From NCBI GenBank assembly GCA_000308255.3, contig HG326666.1, positions 147,265 to 211,264 on the forward strand: a stretch of DNA of 64,000 nucleotides, in the 5' to 3' direction. The notes beneath the pieces were generated by a model. It worked only from the letters and a program-made list of their open reading frames with translations. It was not told where the DNA came from and searched no databases. Below, piece after piece: positions 9,018 to 16,654 of this stretch. The stretch is from Anaerococcus pacaensis 9403502. Lineage in GTDB: Bacteria > Bacillota > Clostridia > Tissierellales > Peptoniphilaceae. Position 1 is the first letter of the stretch. Each line of letters starts with the position of its first letter. The translations under genes and the position numbers were made by a program.

Positions 9018-10424
9018 TTAATTGCCTTTTACTTCGTTAATAAAATCTTCTGCTGTAGAATCACCAGCTAGTAGTTTTAATAAAGCTGATCTTATGATTT
9101 CTGCATTGTCTTTATTAGTTGCTATTGCTGTTTGTGAAACATATTTATCTTTAGTATTATCAAATATTTCTTTCATATCTGATAAGTTTTCTGGGAAGCT
9201 TGAATTTGGGTCAACTGGCATAGCATTCGCTTCATCAACCATTTTTTGATCAAACTCTGTATTTACGAATACTGCAAAATCAAAGGCAGCATCTTTTTCT
9301 TCTTGGCTAGCATTTTTATTTACACCTATACCATAAGAACTATAAGCTGTTACAGATCTATCATCGACACCACCTGAAACTTCAGGGAAAGCAAATTGTC
9401 CCCACTTAAATTCTGGCTTAACTGAATCTTGTACTTCGCCAGGGAACCATGTGCCGTTTAGATACATACCGATATTTTCATTTACAACAAATTCTTGTTG
9501 CGCTTGTGGGAATTGAACTGTAGCTACATTTTCTGCAAAGTATCCTGCTTGAGCCATTTTTTCAAGTTCTTTTGCTGCTTCTAGTACAGCTGGATCATTC
9601 CATTTTTCAAAAGTTGGATCATTTACAAGTTCTTCAACCCATTCTTCACCTTTTAGTCTAGATAAATAATAACCCAGAATACCTGTAGAATAATTAGGGT
9701 CAGTTGTGATTGGAGTAAAACCTGCATCTTTAATTTTTTGACATACTTCAAGGAATTCTTCCCAAGTTTTAGGTGATTCAGTAATACCTGCTTTTTCAAA
9801 AATATCAGCATTATAGAAATAAACGAATGCTTGTGGGTTCATAGGAACATAATAATAGTTTCCTTCACCTAAACTTTCAGCTAATGTTAGCATAGCTGGC
9901 AGTGTGTATTCTTTATATGCAACACCATCTGTTGTAGGATATGATTCGTCAAAGTATGCAGTTAAGTCTTCATTAGATTCACCAAATTTTTTGATAATAT
10001 TGTATGCGTTTGCATCATACATACTAATATTTTGTCCACTTTGAAGAGCAACTGGTAATAATTTTGAGTTGTCTCTACCATTAAAGGTAAAGTTTACTTT
10101 CACATTAGGATTTTGTTCTTCATAAGCTTTTGCTGCTTCTTGTAATACTTGAGCTTGAGGCTCAACTTCGTTATAACTTGACCAATACTCTAAGGTCACA
10201 GGGCCAGCTGTCTCATTGCTATCAGCAACTTCTTCTGTACCTGTAGCTTGTTCTGTTGTTGCGACTTCTTCTGTTTTTACTGCATCCTCTGTTGATGCTG
10301 CTTCTTCTGTTTTCACAGGTTCTGCAGGTTGGTTATTAGCAGTATTAGCACCATTTCCACATGCTGACAATGTAATTGTCATAGCTAACGAAAGCAATAA
10401 TGGTAGTACTTTATTGTTTTTCAT
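9018..10424 (-). CDS. Sugar ABC transporter substrate-binding lipoprotein
   Basis: 468 residues from ATG 10424, chosen because GGAGG precedes it and the signal peptide follows directly; the reading frame opens 18 codons earlier without a plausible start. The leader ends in the lipobox LSACGN. A Glu/Thr/Ala-rich linker of about 45 residues tethers the family-1 solute-binding domain, which starts near VTLEYWSSYN. It captures a carbohydrate outside the cell and delivers it to the two permeases downstream. First structural gene of the operon. Confidence 0.92.
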   Translation of the reverse strand: MKNNKVLPLLLSLAMTITLSACGNGANTANNQPAEPVKTEEAASTEDAVKTEEVATTEQATGTEEVADSNETAGPVTLEYWSSYNEVEPQAQVLQEAAKAYEEQNPNVKVNFTFNGRDNSKLLPVALQSGQNISMYDANAYNIIKKFGESNEDLTAYFDESYPTTDGVAYKEYTLPAMLTLAESLGEGNYYYVPMNPQAFVYFYNADIFEKAGITESPKTWEEFLEVCQKIKDAGFTPITTDPNYSTGILGYYLSRLKGEEWVEELVNDPTFEKWNDPAVLEAAKELEKMAQAGYFAENVATVQFPQAQQEFVVNENIGMYLNGTWFPGEVQDSVKPEFKWGQFAFPEVSGGVDDRSVTAYSSYGIGVNKNASQEEKDAAFDFAVFVNTEFDQKMVDEANAMPVDPNSSFPENLSDMKEIFDNTKDKYVSQTAIATNKDNAEIIRSALLKLLAGDSTAEDFINEVKGN

Positions 10425-10506
10425 TCTATCCTCCAAAAATATTATAATAAGATTTTTATGACAGAATAAATTTATCACCCTAACATTAATTTGATATAAA
10501 ATAAAT

Positions 10507-10557
10507 GTAAACTTTAGGTAAAATTTATCTTTTTGTTCATTTTCAGTAAAGTTTACT
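10507..10557 (-). promoter_or_regulatory. Likely LacI-family operator region upstream of the first sugar ABC operon
   Basis: AGTAAAGTTTACT at 10545-10557 is a perfect 13-base palindrome. The core AAAGTTTAC recurs, in the other orientation, as GTAAACTTTA at 10507-10516. Both lie in the 150-base gap between the regulator stop and the binding-protein start. The same AAAGTTTACTAA string is found upstream of the regulator gene at 11655-11666, so these are reasonable operators for that regulator. I cannot place the promoter boxes with confidence. Confidence 0.55.
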
Positions 10558-10574
10558 AATTTTTACGATATCTC

Positions 10575-11588
10575 CTAACCGATACTACTCTCTCTTATTA
10601 TTAAGTTTGAAGGTATTACCAACTTATATCCTATTTCTCTGCCTAAAAATCTATCGTTTAATAGCATTATAGATGACTTTGCCATTTCGTCTGTATGAAT
10701 TCTTACAGAAGTCAATGTTGCTTTTGTATAAAGAGCATATTCAGTATCATCATATGAAACTATCTTGATTTGGTCAGGAACTTCTAGATTCGCATCGGAC
10801 AAGGCTTTTAGAGCCCCTATTGATGTAGTATCATTTCCGATTATAAATGCATCTGGAAGGTCGCCTTTATTAATAGCGGTTTTCATTGTTTCATATCCAT
10901 ACTTAAATCCGTATTTAGTTATATATACATTTTTAGAATCATATATATTCAAATTTTTAGTATAAAACTTATAGGCTTCATACCTATTATCTATTGACAA
11001 AATAGAATGGTCTTTATCCTTTATGTAAGATTTTCCACCCATAAATCCAATTGTTTTACAATTATTCTCTAATAAATGGTCAATGACTTCTATAGTAACA
11101 TCAAAAAGTTCTGGTATAACACTATCAACATTTTTTACTTGAGTTTCATGACCTAATATTACTACATTTTTGTACAATTCCTTAATTTCTTCTATAGTTT
11201 TATCAGATACCATGCCTATTATTATGACACCATCATAAAAATCATGATCTGTAACTTTAGTAAAGTTTTCCAAATGAATGACTCTATAATCAAAATTATT
11301 GGCTACGCATGAATTCTCTATATTTTCACGAAGAACACTAAAAAAAGGGTTTTTTATCTCATCTTCAAAATCAATTCTAACTAATATCAAAATATTCTTC
11401 TTTGTTTCATCGTTATTAATAATATATTTCTTCTTGTAATTTCTTTGATAATTATTTTCTCTAGCAATTGATAAAATTAACTGCCTTGTTTCAGTTTTCA
11501 CATTAAACTCTTGATCATTATTTAAAACTCTTGACACTGTAGATACAGATACATTTGCCTGTCTTGCTATTTCTTTTAACGTTATCAA
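10575..11588 (-). CDS. LacI-family transcriptional regulator of the first sugar ABC operon
   Basis: About 337 residues. I chose the TTG at 11588 because GAGAGGG lies eight bases before it and the protein then begins MITLKEIARQ, the standard LacI start; an ATG at 11603 would overlap that ribosome site. The helix-turn-helix (VSVSTVSRVLNND) is followed by a periplasmic-binding-protein-like effector domain with the hinge, ending IPSNLIIRESS. It probably represses the transporter/GH97 operon downstream until a sugar binds. It is transcribed in the same direction as that operon with a 150-base gap containing the palindrome. Confidence 0.9.
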   Translation of the reverse strand: MITLKEIARQANVSVSTVSRVLNNDQEFNVKTETRQLILSIARENNYQRNYKKKYIINNDETKKNILILVRIDFEDEIKNPFFSVLRENIENSCVANNFDYRVIHLENFTKVTDHDFYDGVIIIGMVSDKTIEEIKELYKNVVILGHETQVKNVDSVIPELFDVTIEVIDHLLENNCKTIGFMGGKSYIKDKDHSILSIDNRYEAYKFYTKNLNIYDSKNVYITKYGFKYGYETMKTAINKGDLPDAFIIGNDTTSIGALKALSDANLEVPDQIKIVSYDDTEYALYTKATLTSVRIHTDEMAKSSIMLLNDRFLGREIGYKLVIPSNLIIRESSIG

Positions 11589-11654
11589 AATATTCCCTCT
11601 CATTATGGTTTATTTACTAATTATACATCAAATTTTATATATGTTTTACATATT

Positions 11655-11666
11655 AAAGTTTACTAA
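11655..11666 (-). promoter_or_regulatory. Repeat of the operator core upstream of the LacI-type gene
   Basis: AAAGTTTACTAA is identical to the string at 10548-10559, and a further GTTTACTT follows at 11677-11684. It lies 67 bases before the regulator start, consistent with autoregulation. The same 229-base gap also serves the divergent permease at 11818, for which TATAAT at 11778-11783 is a plausible -10 box. Confidence 0.45.
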
Positions 11667-11817
11667 CGTTTATAGTGTTTACTTATAGTGGTTATTGATA
11701 TTTATATTTAAAATATGGATACCATTTTACGTGGATATTGCATCATAGTAAATTTATATCCTATCTTTAGTTTTTGTTATAATATATATGATGAATAATA
11801 ACTAGAATTACAGAAAA

Positions 11818-12663
11818 ATGGTAGCTTATATGATTAAAAAAATTATTCAAAAAGTCCCTGTTGGACTTATGATCGTGCCTTTGCTTTTGGCAAGCTTTAT
11901 AAATACTTTTTTCCCATCCATCTATGAACTTGGGCCTTTTGCTGGAGCCTTTGCCAATCCATACGGGGTCAATGCAATAATGGCAACATCTCTTGTATTC
12001 GTGGGCGGACAGCTGACCTTCAAGAGAATGAAGCTTGCCTTTAAAAGAGGCGTTGTGCTTTTTATGAGCAAATTCATAGGTGGACTTATAATTTGCTTCA
12101 TATCATTATCGATGTTTGGCATAGAGGGAGCTTTTGGTATAAGTATCCTAGCCTTAGCCTGTGCCCTCACCAACCAAAACAACTCCCTATTCATAGGGCA
12201 AATTACAGACTATGGTGATGGGGAGGATCTTGCTAGTGCTGCTGTTACAGCCCTAATCTCTACCCCAATGACAACCATCATTGCTCTGGCTATGCTGGGA
12301 CTGACTGAACTTAATACCAACTCTCTTATCGATATATTCATACCAATTACAGCAGGTTTTATCTTGGCTAATTTGGATGAGAATGTGAGTGATTTCTTTG
12401 GCAAAACCCAGTATTATATGCTGCCCTTTATGGGATTTGCCCTAGGTAGTTCAATTAATTTGGTGAATATATTTAAAGGAAGAATCTCAGGGATAATTCT
12501 AGGGCTCCTTACTATAGTTACAGGAATTATGTTTATGCTACCAGCCGATAGGAAAATCTCCAAAAGACCAGGCTATGCAGCCATATCTCTGGCAGCCTCA
12601 GCAGTCATCACTGCTATAGTTATACCTATACTTACTGAGTGGTGGATAAAAAGAAAAAGCTAG
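11818..12663 (+). CDS. 2-keto-3-deoxygluconate permease family protein (KdgT-like)
   Basis: 281 residues, strongly hydrophobic with about ten membrane segments. The N-terminus (KIIQKVPVGLMIVPLLLASFINTFFP) and the ALTNQNNSLFIGQ stretch fit the KdgT family, which imports 2-keto-3-deoxygluconate with protons. That would feed the KDG kinase at 35.3 kb, although this gene is 11 kb away from the uronate locus. The ATG at 11818 and a second at 11830 are both possible; neither has a strong ribosome site. Family assignment is moderately sure, substrate less so. Confidence 0.72.
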   Translation: MVAYMIKKIIQKVPVGLMIVPLLLASFINTFFPSIYELGPFAGAFANPYGVNAIMATSLVFVGGQLTFKRMKLAFKRGVVLFMSKFIGGLIICFISLSMFGIEGAFGISILALACALTNQNNSLFIGQITDYGDGEDLASAAVTALISTPMTTIIALAMLGLTELNTNSLIDIFIPITAGFILANLDENVSDFFGKTQYYMLPFMGFALGSSINLVNIFKGRISGIILGLLTIVTGIMFMLPADRKISKRPGYAAISLAASAVITAIVIPILTEWWIKRKS

Positions 12664-12689
12664 CCATTTAAAATGTAGCTAGCTTTTTT
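12654..12689. terminator. Bidirectional terminator between convergent genes
   Basis: AAAAAGCTAGC and GCTAGCTTTTTT form an 11-bp stem, and the loop contains a further CATTT/AAATG pairing. Both strands end in a T-run, so it can serve the KdgT-like gene (plus) and the YesL-like gene (minus), whose stop is at 12695. Confidence 0.88.
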
Positions 12690-12694
12690 ATAAA

Positions 12695-13342
12695 CTATAA
12701 CTTGATATTAAAAAGTAAACTAGTGATAGACCTTTTTTTTATCATGCGTTTGTAAGCCAAGTATGTTAGCTCGATATATATCCCCGGTACTAGAAGTAGG
12801 ACTAGGATGAAAGATATTTTTGCAAGAAAATAGGCAATCAGGCCAATAGCTATGTCTAGGACTAGGATGTCTACTATGTTTACTACCACTATCGATACTG
12901 CGTTTTGAACTAGCTCTAGGCCTTCTATGTCTGGGTATGTGGCTTTGATGAAAAAGCTTACTATCATCGCATTTATGATGATAAAGCTAATGATCAACCC
13001 CAGATAAAATAGGCCGGTAAAGAGGGCTGAGATACGGGTGGAGAAGTAAAATAGGTCTACCGCAAGTATTATGAGCAGTGCTACGTAGATTGAACTCATT
13101 TTTGCAAAACTTATCAGAGTATCTACTGCAGTTTCTTTAAAAATCTTAAAGAACTTTACCTTTTCCTTGTATCTTTCGCGGGAGAGTTTCTCATAGATTT
13201 TGTAGGATAAGATGTGGCTGGCTGCAAAGCCAAAGATGCCAAGGCCAGCTACAAAAGTAGCTATAAATACCAAAGAAAGGGCCAGGTAATAATAGATTTT
13301 TTCAAATATTTTACTTATTGTATTGCGTGCTTTATCATTCAT
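12695..13342 (-). CDS. YesL-like (DUF624) membrane protein
   Basis: 215 residues with about five or six membrane helices. The pattern of an N-terminal YYYLALSLVFIATFVAG helix, a charged loop (ERYKEKVKFFKIFKET) and further helices resembles the DUF624/YesL family, which is repeatedly found with LplB/LplC-type carbohydrate ABC systems. It is the last gene of the second ABC operon and starts nine bases after the MATE gene stop with an AGGTGA site. Its biochemical role is unknown; an assisting role in transport is inferred from context only. Confidence 0.6.
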   Translation of the reverse strand: MNDKARNTISKIFEKIYYYLALSLVFIATFVAGLGIFGFAASHILSYKIYEKLSRERYKEKVKFFKIFKETAVDTLISFAKMSSIYVALLIILAVDLFYFSTRISALFTGLFYLGLIISFIIINAMIVSFFIKATYPDIEGLELVQNAVSIVVVNIVDILVLDIAIGLIAYFLAKISFILVLLLVPGIYIELTYLAYKRMIKKRSITSLLFNIKL

Positions 13343-13350
13343 CTTATCAC

Positions 13351-14712
13351 CTATAAAACAGTCTTTCCTTGATTTTCGGTGTCATTGGCCGCCATCCATT
13401 TGCCAGATTTGAATCTCCTGGTGAGGAGGATGCGCCTTAGGGTCTCATCTAATATAAATACTATCCACACTGCCTTAAGGCCCATGCCTAGCTTATTTAC
13501 AGATAGATATGCAAGGGGGATTACCAAGAGATATGTGGTAAGTATCGCCACCATTACCGGGAATCTCACATCCTTTAGGACATTTAGGGAACTTATGAGG
13601 ATTTCATTTGATACCCTCATTGGGTCGAGCAATACTTGGAAAAATAGCAGTGTTGTTACAGTATCGATTATTACCGGATCATCGGTAAATATCCTTACTA
13701 TAAAGCGGCCAAAGATTGCTATGATGAGGTTGATCCCAGCTGCAATAAGGCTTATCCTATTTGGATTTAATACTCCAAATGTCTTTATCTTTTCGATTTT
13801 CCCATGTCTTAGATAATTTCCGATTATTATCTGCCCTGCCACAGCCCCTGCTACTCCGATTGAAAATATAAAGGCTGTGATGGTTTGGGTGTAGATTTTA
13901 CTACTTACCGCCAAAGTACCAAGGGATGCGATAATCGCTGTAATAATCGTTTGGCTAAAGTTATATGAAATCTGCTCCATGGCCGATGGGAAGCCAAGGC
14001 CAAGGATATCCTTAGATAGGCCAAATTTTTGCCTATTCCCTGTTCTTTCAAAAAGCTCTGGGATATAATAACGCAGGGTCACAAAGGTAATTATCATCCC
14101 AATTAGCCTTGATATGAGGGTGGCTAGTGCTATGTATGCTATCCCACCCAGGCCAAAGATTACTATAATCGAGTTACCAAGTATTACCAGCAATGTATTT
14201 GCCACAGAGACTCTCACAGCTATCCTCACATGGCCAAAGGCGCGGAGGCTAGCAAGCATTAAGCTAGTCATAGCTAAAAAGATTATACTTACCGATACTA
14301 TCCTTATATATACACTCGTTTCATACAAAAGCTCGGCTGGAGTTTGCATGAAGCTAAGCAGATTTTTATTAAAGGCAAAGACGACTATGACTATGATAAT
14401 AGCGATAATGATATTTAATATAGCCGACTCTTTGAGAATCTGTTTGACATAATCTATGCGGGACTTATCTGCATTTTGAATGATTAATATCGTAGCTCCT
14501 AGAACTACGATATTAGTAATCATTGCAAATATATTTAACAATTGGTCACTGATTCCAATCGCTGCTACCATCTGGTCGTTAAAGAGCGAGAAGAGAAATA
14601 CATTAAAATTGGCAATGAGGGTTAGGAAAAATTGCTCAATTATCAGTGGAGTAAATATATCCAGATAAGTCTTTGTAAAAAGCTTATTAGTTGTCTTCAT
14701 CTGCTTGGACAT
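13351..14712 (-). CDS. MATE-family efflux transporter
   Basis: 453 residues with about twelve membrane helices arranged as two MatE repeats (starting near residues 15 and 240). Features such as IGISDQLLNIFAMI in the first half and the symmetrical second half fit the MATE family, which exports organic cations or drugs using Na+ or H+. The start overlaps the end of the metallophosphoesterase gene by 26 bases; an internal ATG at 14700 would shorten the overlap, and neither has a clear ribosome site. Placement inside a sugar ABC operon is unusual; substrate unknown. Confidence 0.88.
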   Translation of the reverse strand: MSKQMKTTNKLFTKTYLDIFTPLIIEQFFLTLIANFNVFLFSLFNDQMVAAIGISDQLLNIFAMITNIVVLGATILIIQNADKSRIDYVKQILKESAILNIIIAIIIVIVVFAFNKNLLSFMQTPAELLYETSVYIRIVSVSIIFLAMTSLMLASLRAFGHVRIAVRVSVANTLLVILGNSIIVIFGLGGIAYIALATLISRLIGMIITFVTLRYYIPELFERTGNRQKFGLSKDILGLGFPSAMEQISYNFSQTIITAIIASLGTLAVSSKIYTQTITAFIFSIGVAGAVAGQIIIGNYLRHGKIEKIKTFGVLNPNRISLIAAGINLIIAIFGRFIVRIFTDDPVIIDTVTTLLFFQVLLDPMRVSNEILISSLNVLKDVRFPVMVAILTTYLLVIPLAYLSVNKLGMGLKAVWIVFILDETLRRILLTRRFKSGKWMAANDTENQGKTVL

Positions 14713-15565
14713 TGCGGGTTTTTATTTCAAATGGGTCTTTAGATATCTCTATCACAGTGCCACCTTTTCTCACATCTCCATAGGCTTGATAGCCTGTAGA
14801 ATTGGCAAAGGCTAGGTGGATGCCATAATGGAGACTGTCAAAATTGTTGTCGTGGTCGTGGCCAACGAGCATGCCCCAGATTTCACCATTTAGGGCCATA
14901 TTGGAAAAGAGCCCTGTGTTGATTTTTGGAGCGGATATTGCTTCGTTGGTTTCTAATTGGACACCGTATAAAAGCTCATCTTTACTGTCCCAATATTCAG
15001 GCAGTGGGATGTGTTGGAATACTATGCCACGTTTTACCCCATCGTTTTTCTTGTATTTTTCGCTTGTTTTTCTAAACCATTCCACTTGTTCTGGCAATAC
15101 CCATTCATAGGTTCCATAGCCAAATCTATCGTCTGCTCCAGAGTCGATTACATATAGGATGGCTATATCTTCCCCATTATTTGTAAGGGGGATAGTGTAA
15201 GACTCCTTATCAGCTACGATAAAACTATCTTTCATCTCTGGTTTATTTCTGATAACCTCATCATAGATTGCCCTAAGGTCAGAGCGGGTCACAGTTTCTT
15301 CTGTGTCGTGGTTACCAAAGGTGATAGCAAAGGGAATATCGTATTTGTCGATAAATTCCATCACGATGCGAAAGACCTTATCTGGGTCTTTGACCCCATC
15401 AGACCAGATGATATCGCCTGTGTGGACGATGAGGTCTGGAGCCTCATTTGTAATTAGCTTATCTATTAAATCAAAAGTCCTGATATCATCAGCGTGATGT
15501 GGGAGGTTGCCAAAATGAGTGTCGGTTAGTTGTAGTATTTTAAATGTGTCGTTTCTAAATTCCAT
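14687..15565 (-). CDS. Metallophosphoesterase (Dcr2/PAP29-like)
   Basis: 292 residues, cytoplasmic. Metal-binding motifs in order: D15-x-H17 (LTDTHFG), HTGDIIWSDG (residues 48-57), FGNHDTEE, FQHIPLPEYW and VGHDHDNNF. The layout resembles the Dcr2/purple-acid-phosphatase-29 branch of calcineurin-like phosphoesterases. It begins one base after the LplC-type permease and overlaps the MATE gene, so it belongs to the second ABC operon. Together with the unrelated metallophosphoesterase at 2233 it is the second such enzyme at the end of a sugar-import operon in this window. Substrate unknown. Confidence 0.87.
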   Translation of the reverse strand: MEFRNDTFKILQLTDTHFGNLPHHADDIRTFDLIDKLITNEAPDLIVHTGDIIWSDGVKDPDKVFRIVMEFIDKYDIPFAITFGNHDTEETVTRSDLRAIYDEVIRNKPEMKDSFIVADKESYTIPLTNNGEDIAILYVIDSGADDRFGYGTYEWVLPEQVEWFRKTSEKYKKNDGVKRGIVFQHIPLPEYWDSKDELLYGVQLETNEAISAPKINTGLFSNMALNGEIWGMLVGHDHDNNFDSLHYGIHLAFANSTGYQAYGDVRKGGTVIEISKDPFEIKTRNVQADEDN

Positions 15566-15566
15566 G

Positions 15567-16472
15567 TTATTCCTTAACTGATCCTATAGTGATACCTTGT
15601 ACAAAATATTTCTGGATAAATGGATATAGGATTACAATTGGTAGTATTACAACGATAATAGTTGCCATTTGTAGTGAGTCGCCTGTAACTTGGATCTTAT
15701 CTAGCTGTTGATAAGCCGCACCTGAGTTTTTAGCTAGGATATCTGCAAGGCCTTGTTGGCGGGTGAGCATATCTTGGAGCAGGGTTGCTAGTGGTTTTAG
15801 CTTTTGATTACGTACATAAAAGCTTCCAGCAAACCAGTCATTCCAATGGCCTACGGCCGTAAATAAGGTGACTGTAGCGAGTGTCGGCTTACTCATAGGT
15901 AACACCATATCAGTAAATATCCTAAATTCCTTCATCCCATCGATTCTCGCCGCCTCTACTAGGCTCATAGGTACTTGGGCAAAGGCAGAGCGTAATAAGA
16001 GGATATTGGTTACGCTATAAAGCCCCGGTATAACATAAACCCAGATGGAGTTTGTTAGATTAAGCTTAGATAACACTAGGTAGTAAGGGATGGTTCCACC
16101 TGAGAAAAGCATGGTAAAGAAGATAAAAAATGTTATCTTTCCTCTACCAGGCAGGTCTGGGATAGTTAGGGCCCAGGCTGCCATGCTCATTAGGAATATA
16201 CCTAAGCCAGTACCAACAACTGTTCTAAATACTGATATTAAAAATCCATTTACTAGGTTATCTTGCTTAAATACTTCCTGGAAGTTTTCTAGAGTAAAGT
16301 CTCTTGGGATAAAAGCTATCCCCCCTCTGGACGCGTCTTTACCAGAGTTGAAGGCTAGGGCTAGGATGTGTAAAAATGGCAAAATAATTGCAAGAGCAAG
16401 GAGGATCATGAGTATATAAAATATTACCCTAGCCCATTTGCTGGTTTGCATTGCATTTCTTGAACTTTCCAT
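15567..16472 (-). CDS. Carbohydrate ABC permease, LplC/YtcP type
   Basis: 301 residues, six membrane helices. The docking loop VEAARIDGMKEFRIFTDMVLP and the VGHWNDWFAG segment are typical of the LplC/YtcP subgroup that partners LplB-type permeases and long lipoprotein binding proteins. GGAGAG precedes the ATG. It is separated from the binding-protein gene by a 150-bp hairpin repeat. It would form the membrane channel with the permease at 18433. Confidence 0.92.
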   Translation of the reverse strand: MESSRNAMQTSKWARVIFYILMILLALAIILPFLHILALAFNSGKDASRGGIAFIPRDFTLENFQEVFKQDNLVNGFLISVFRTVVGTGLGIFLMSMAAWALTIPDLPGRGKITFFIFFTMLFSGGTIPYYLVLSKLNLTNSIWVYVIPGLYSVTNILLLRSAFAQVPMSLVEAARIDGMKEFRIFTDMVLPMSKPTLATVTLFTAVGHWNDWFAGSFYVRNQKLKPLATLLQDMLTRQQGLADILAKNSGAAYQQLDKIQVTGDSLQMATIIVVILPIVILYPFIQKYFVQGITIGSVKE

Positions 16473-16496
16473 ATTCTCTCCATAGATTTTAGCAAA

Positions 16497-16646
16497 GGGG
16501 CCGTTGCAAAATAGATAAATTGTTCCAATATCATTCGAGCACCCTCCCAGATAGTGTCTCAGTTCGCCGACGGGCTAAATCTCAAACTATCTGTGAGTGC
16601 ACTCTAATGATGGAACAATGATTATCTATTGATTTGCAACAACCCC
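16497..16646. repeat. MITE-like hairpin repeat, copy 1 (inside an ABC operon)
   Basis: A 150-bp sequence with imperfect terminal inverted repeats: GGGGCCGTTGCAAAATAGAT at one end and the complement of GGGGTTGTTGCAAATC at the other. The inverted pairing runs inward for roughly 65 bp per arm, through ATTGTTCCA/TGGAACAAT, so the RNA would fold as one long hairpin. The core reads CAGTTCGCCGACGGGCTAAA. It encodes nothing. Copies 2 and 3 lie at 43263 and 52393. It separates the binding-protein gene from the downstream permease. Confidence 0.9.
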
Positions 16647-16654
16647 GCTAATTC

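Noticed and set aside
16497..16646. Insertion sequence or transposon at the hairpin repeat
   Set aside because: Ends look transposon-like but no transposase frame exists in any of the three copies, so MITE-like repeat is the most that can be said.
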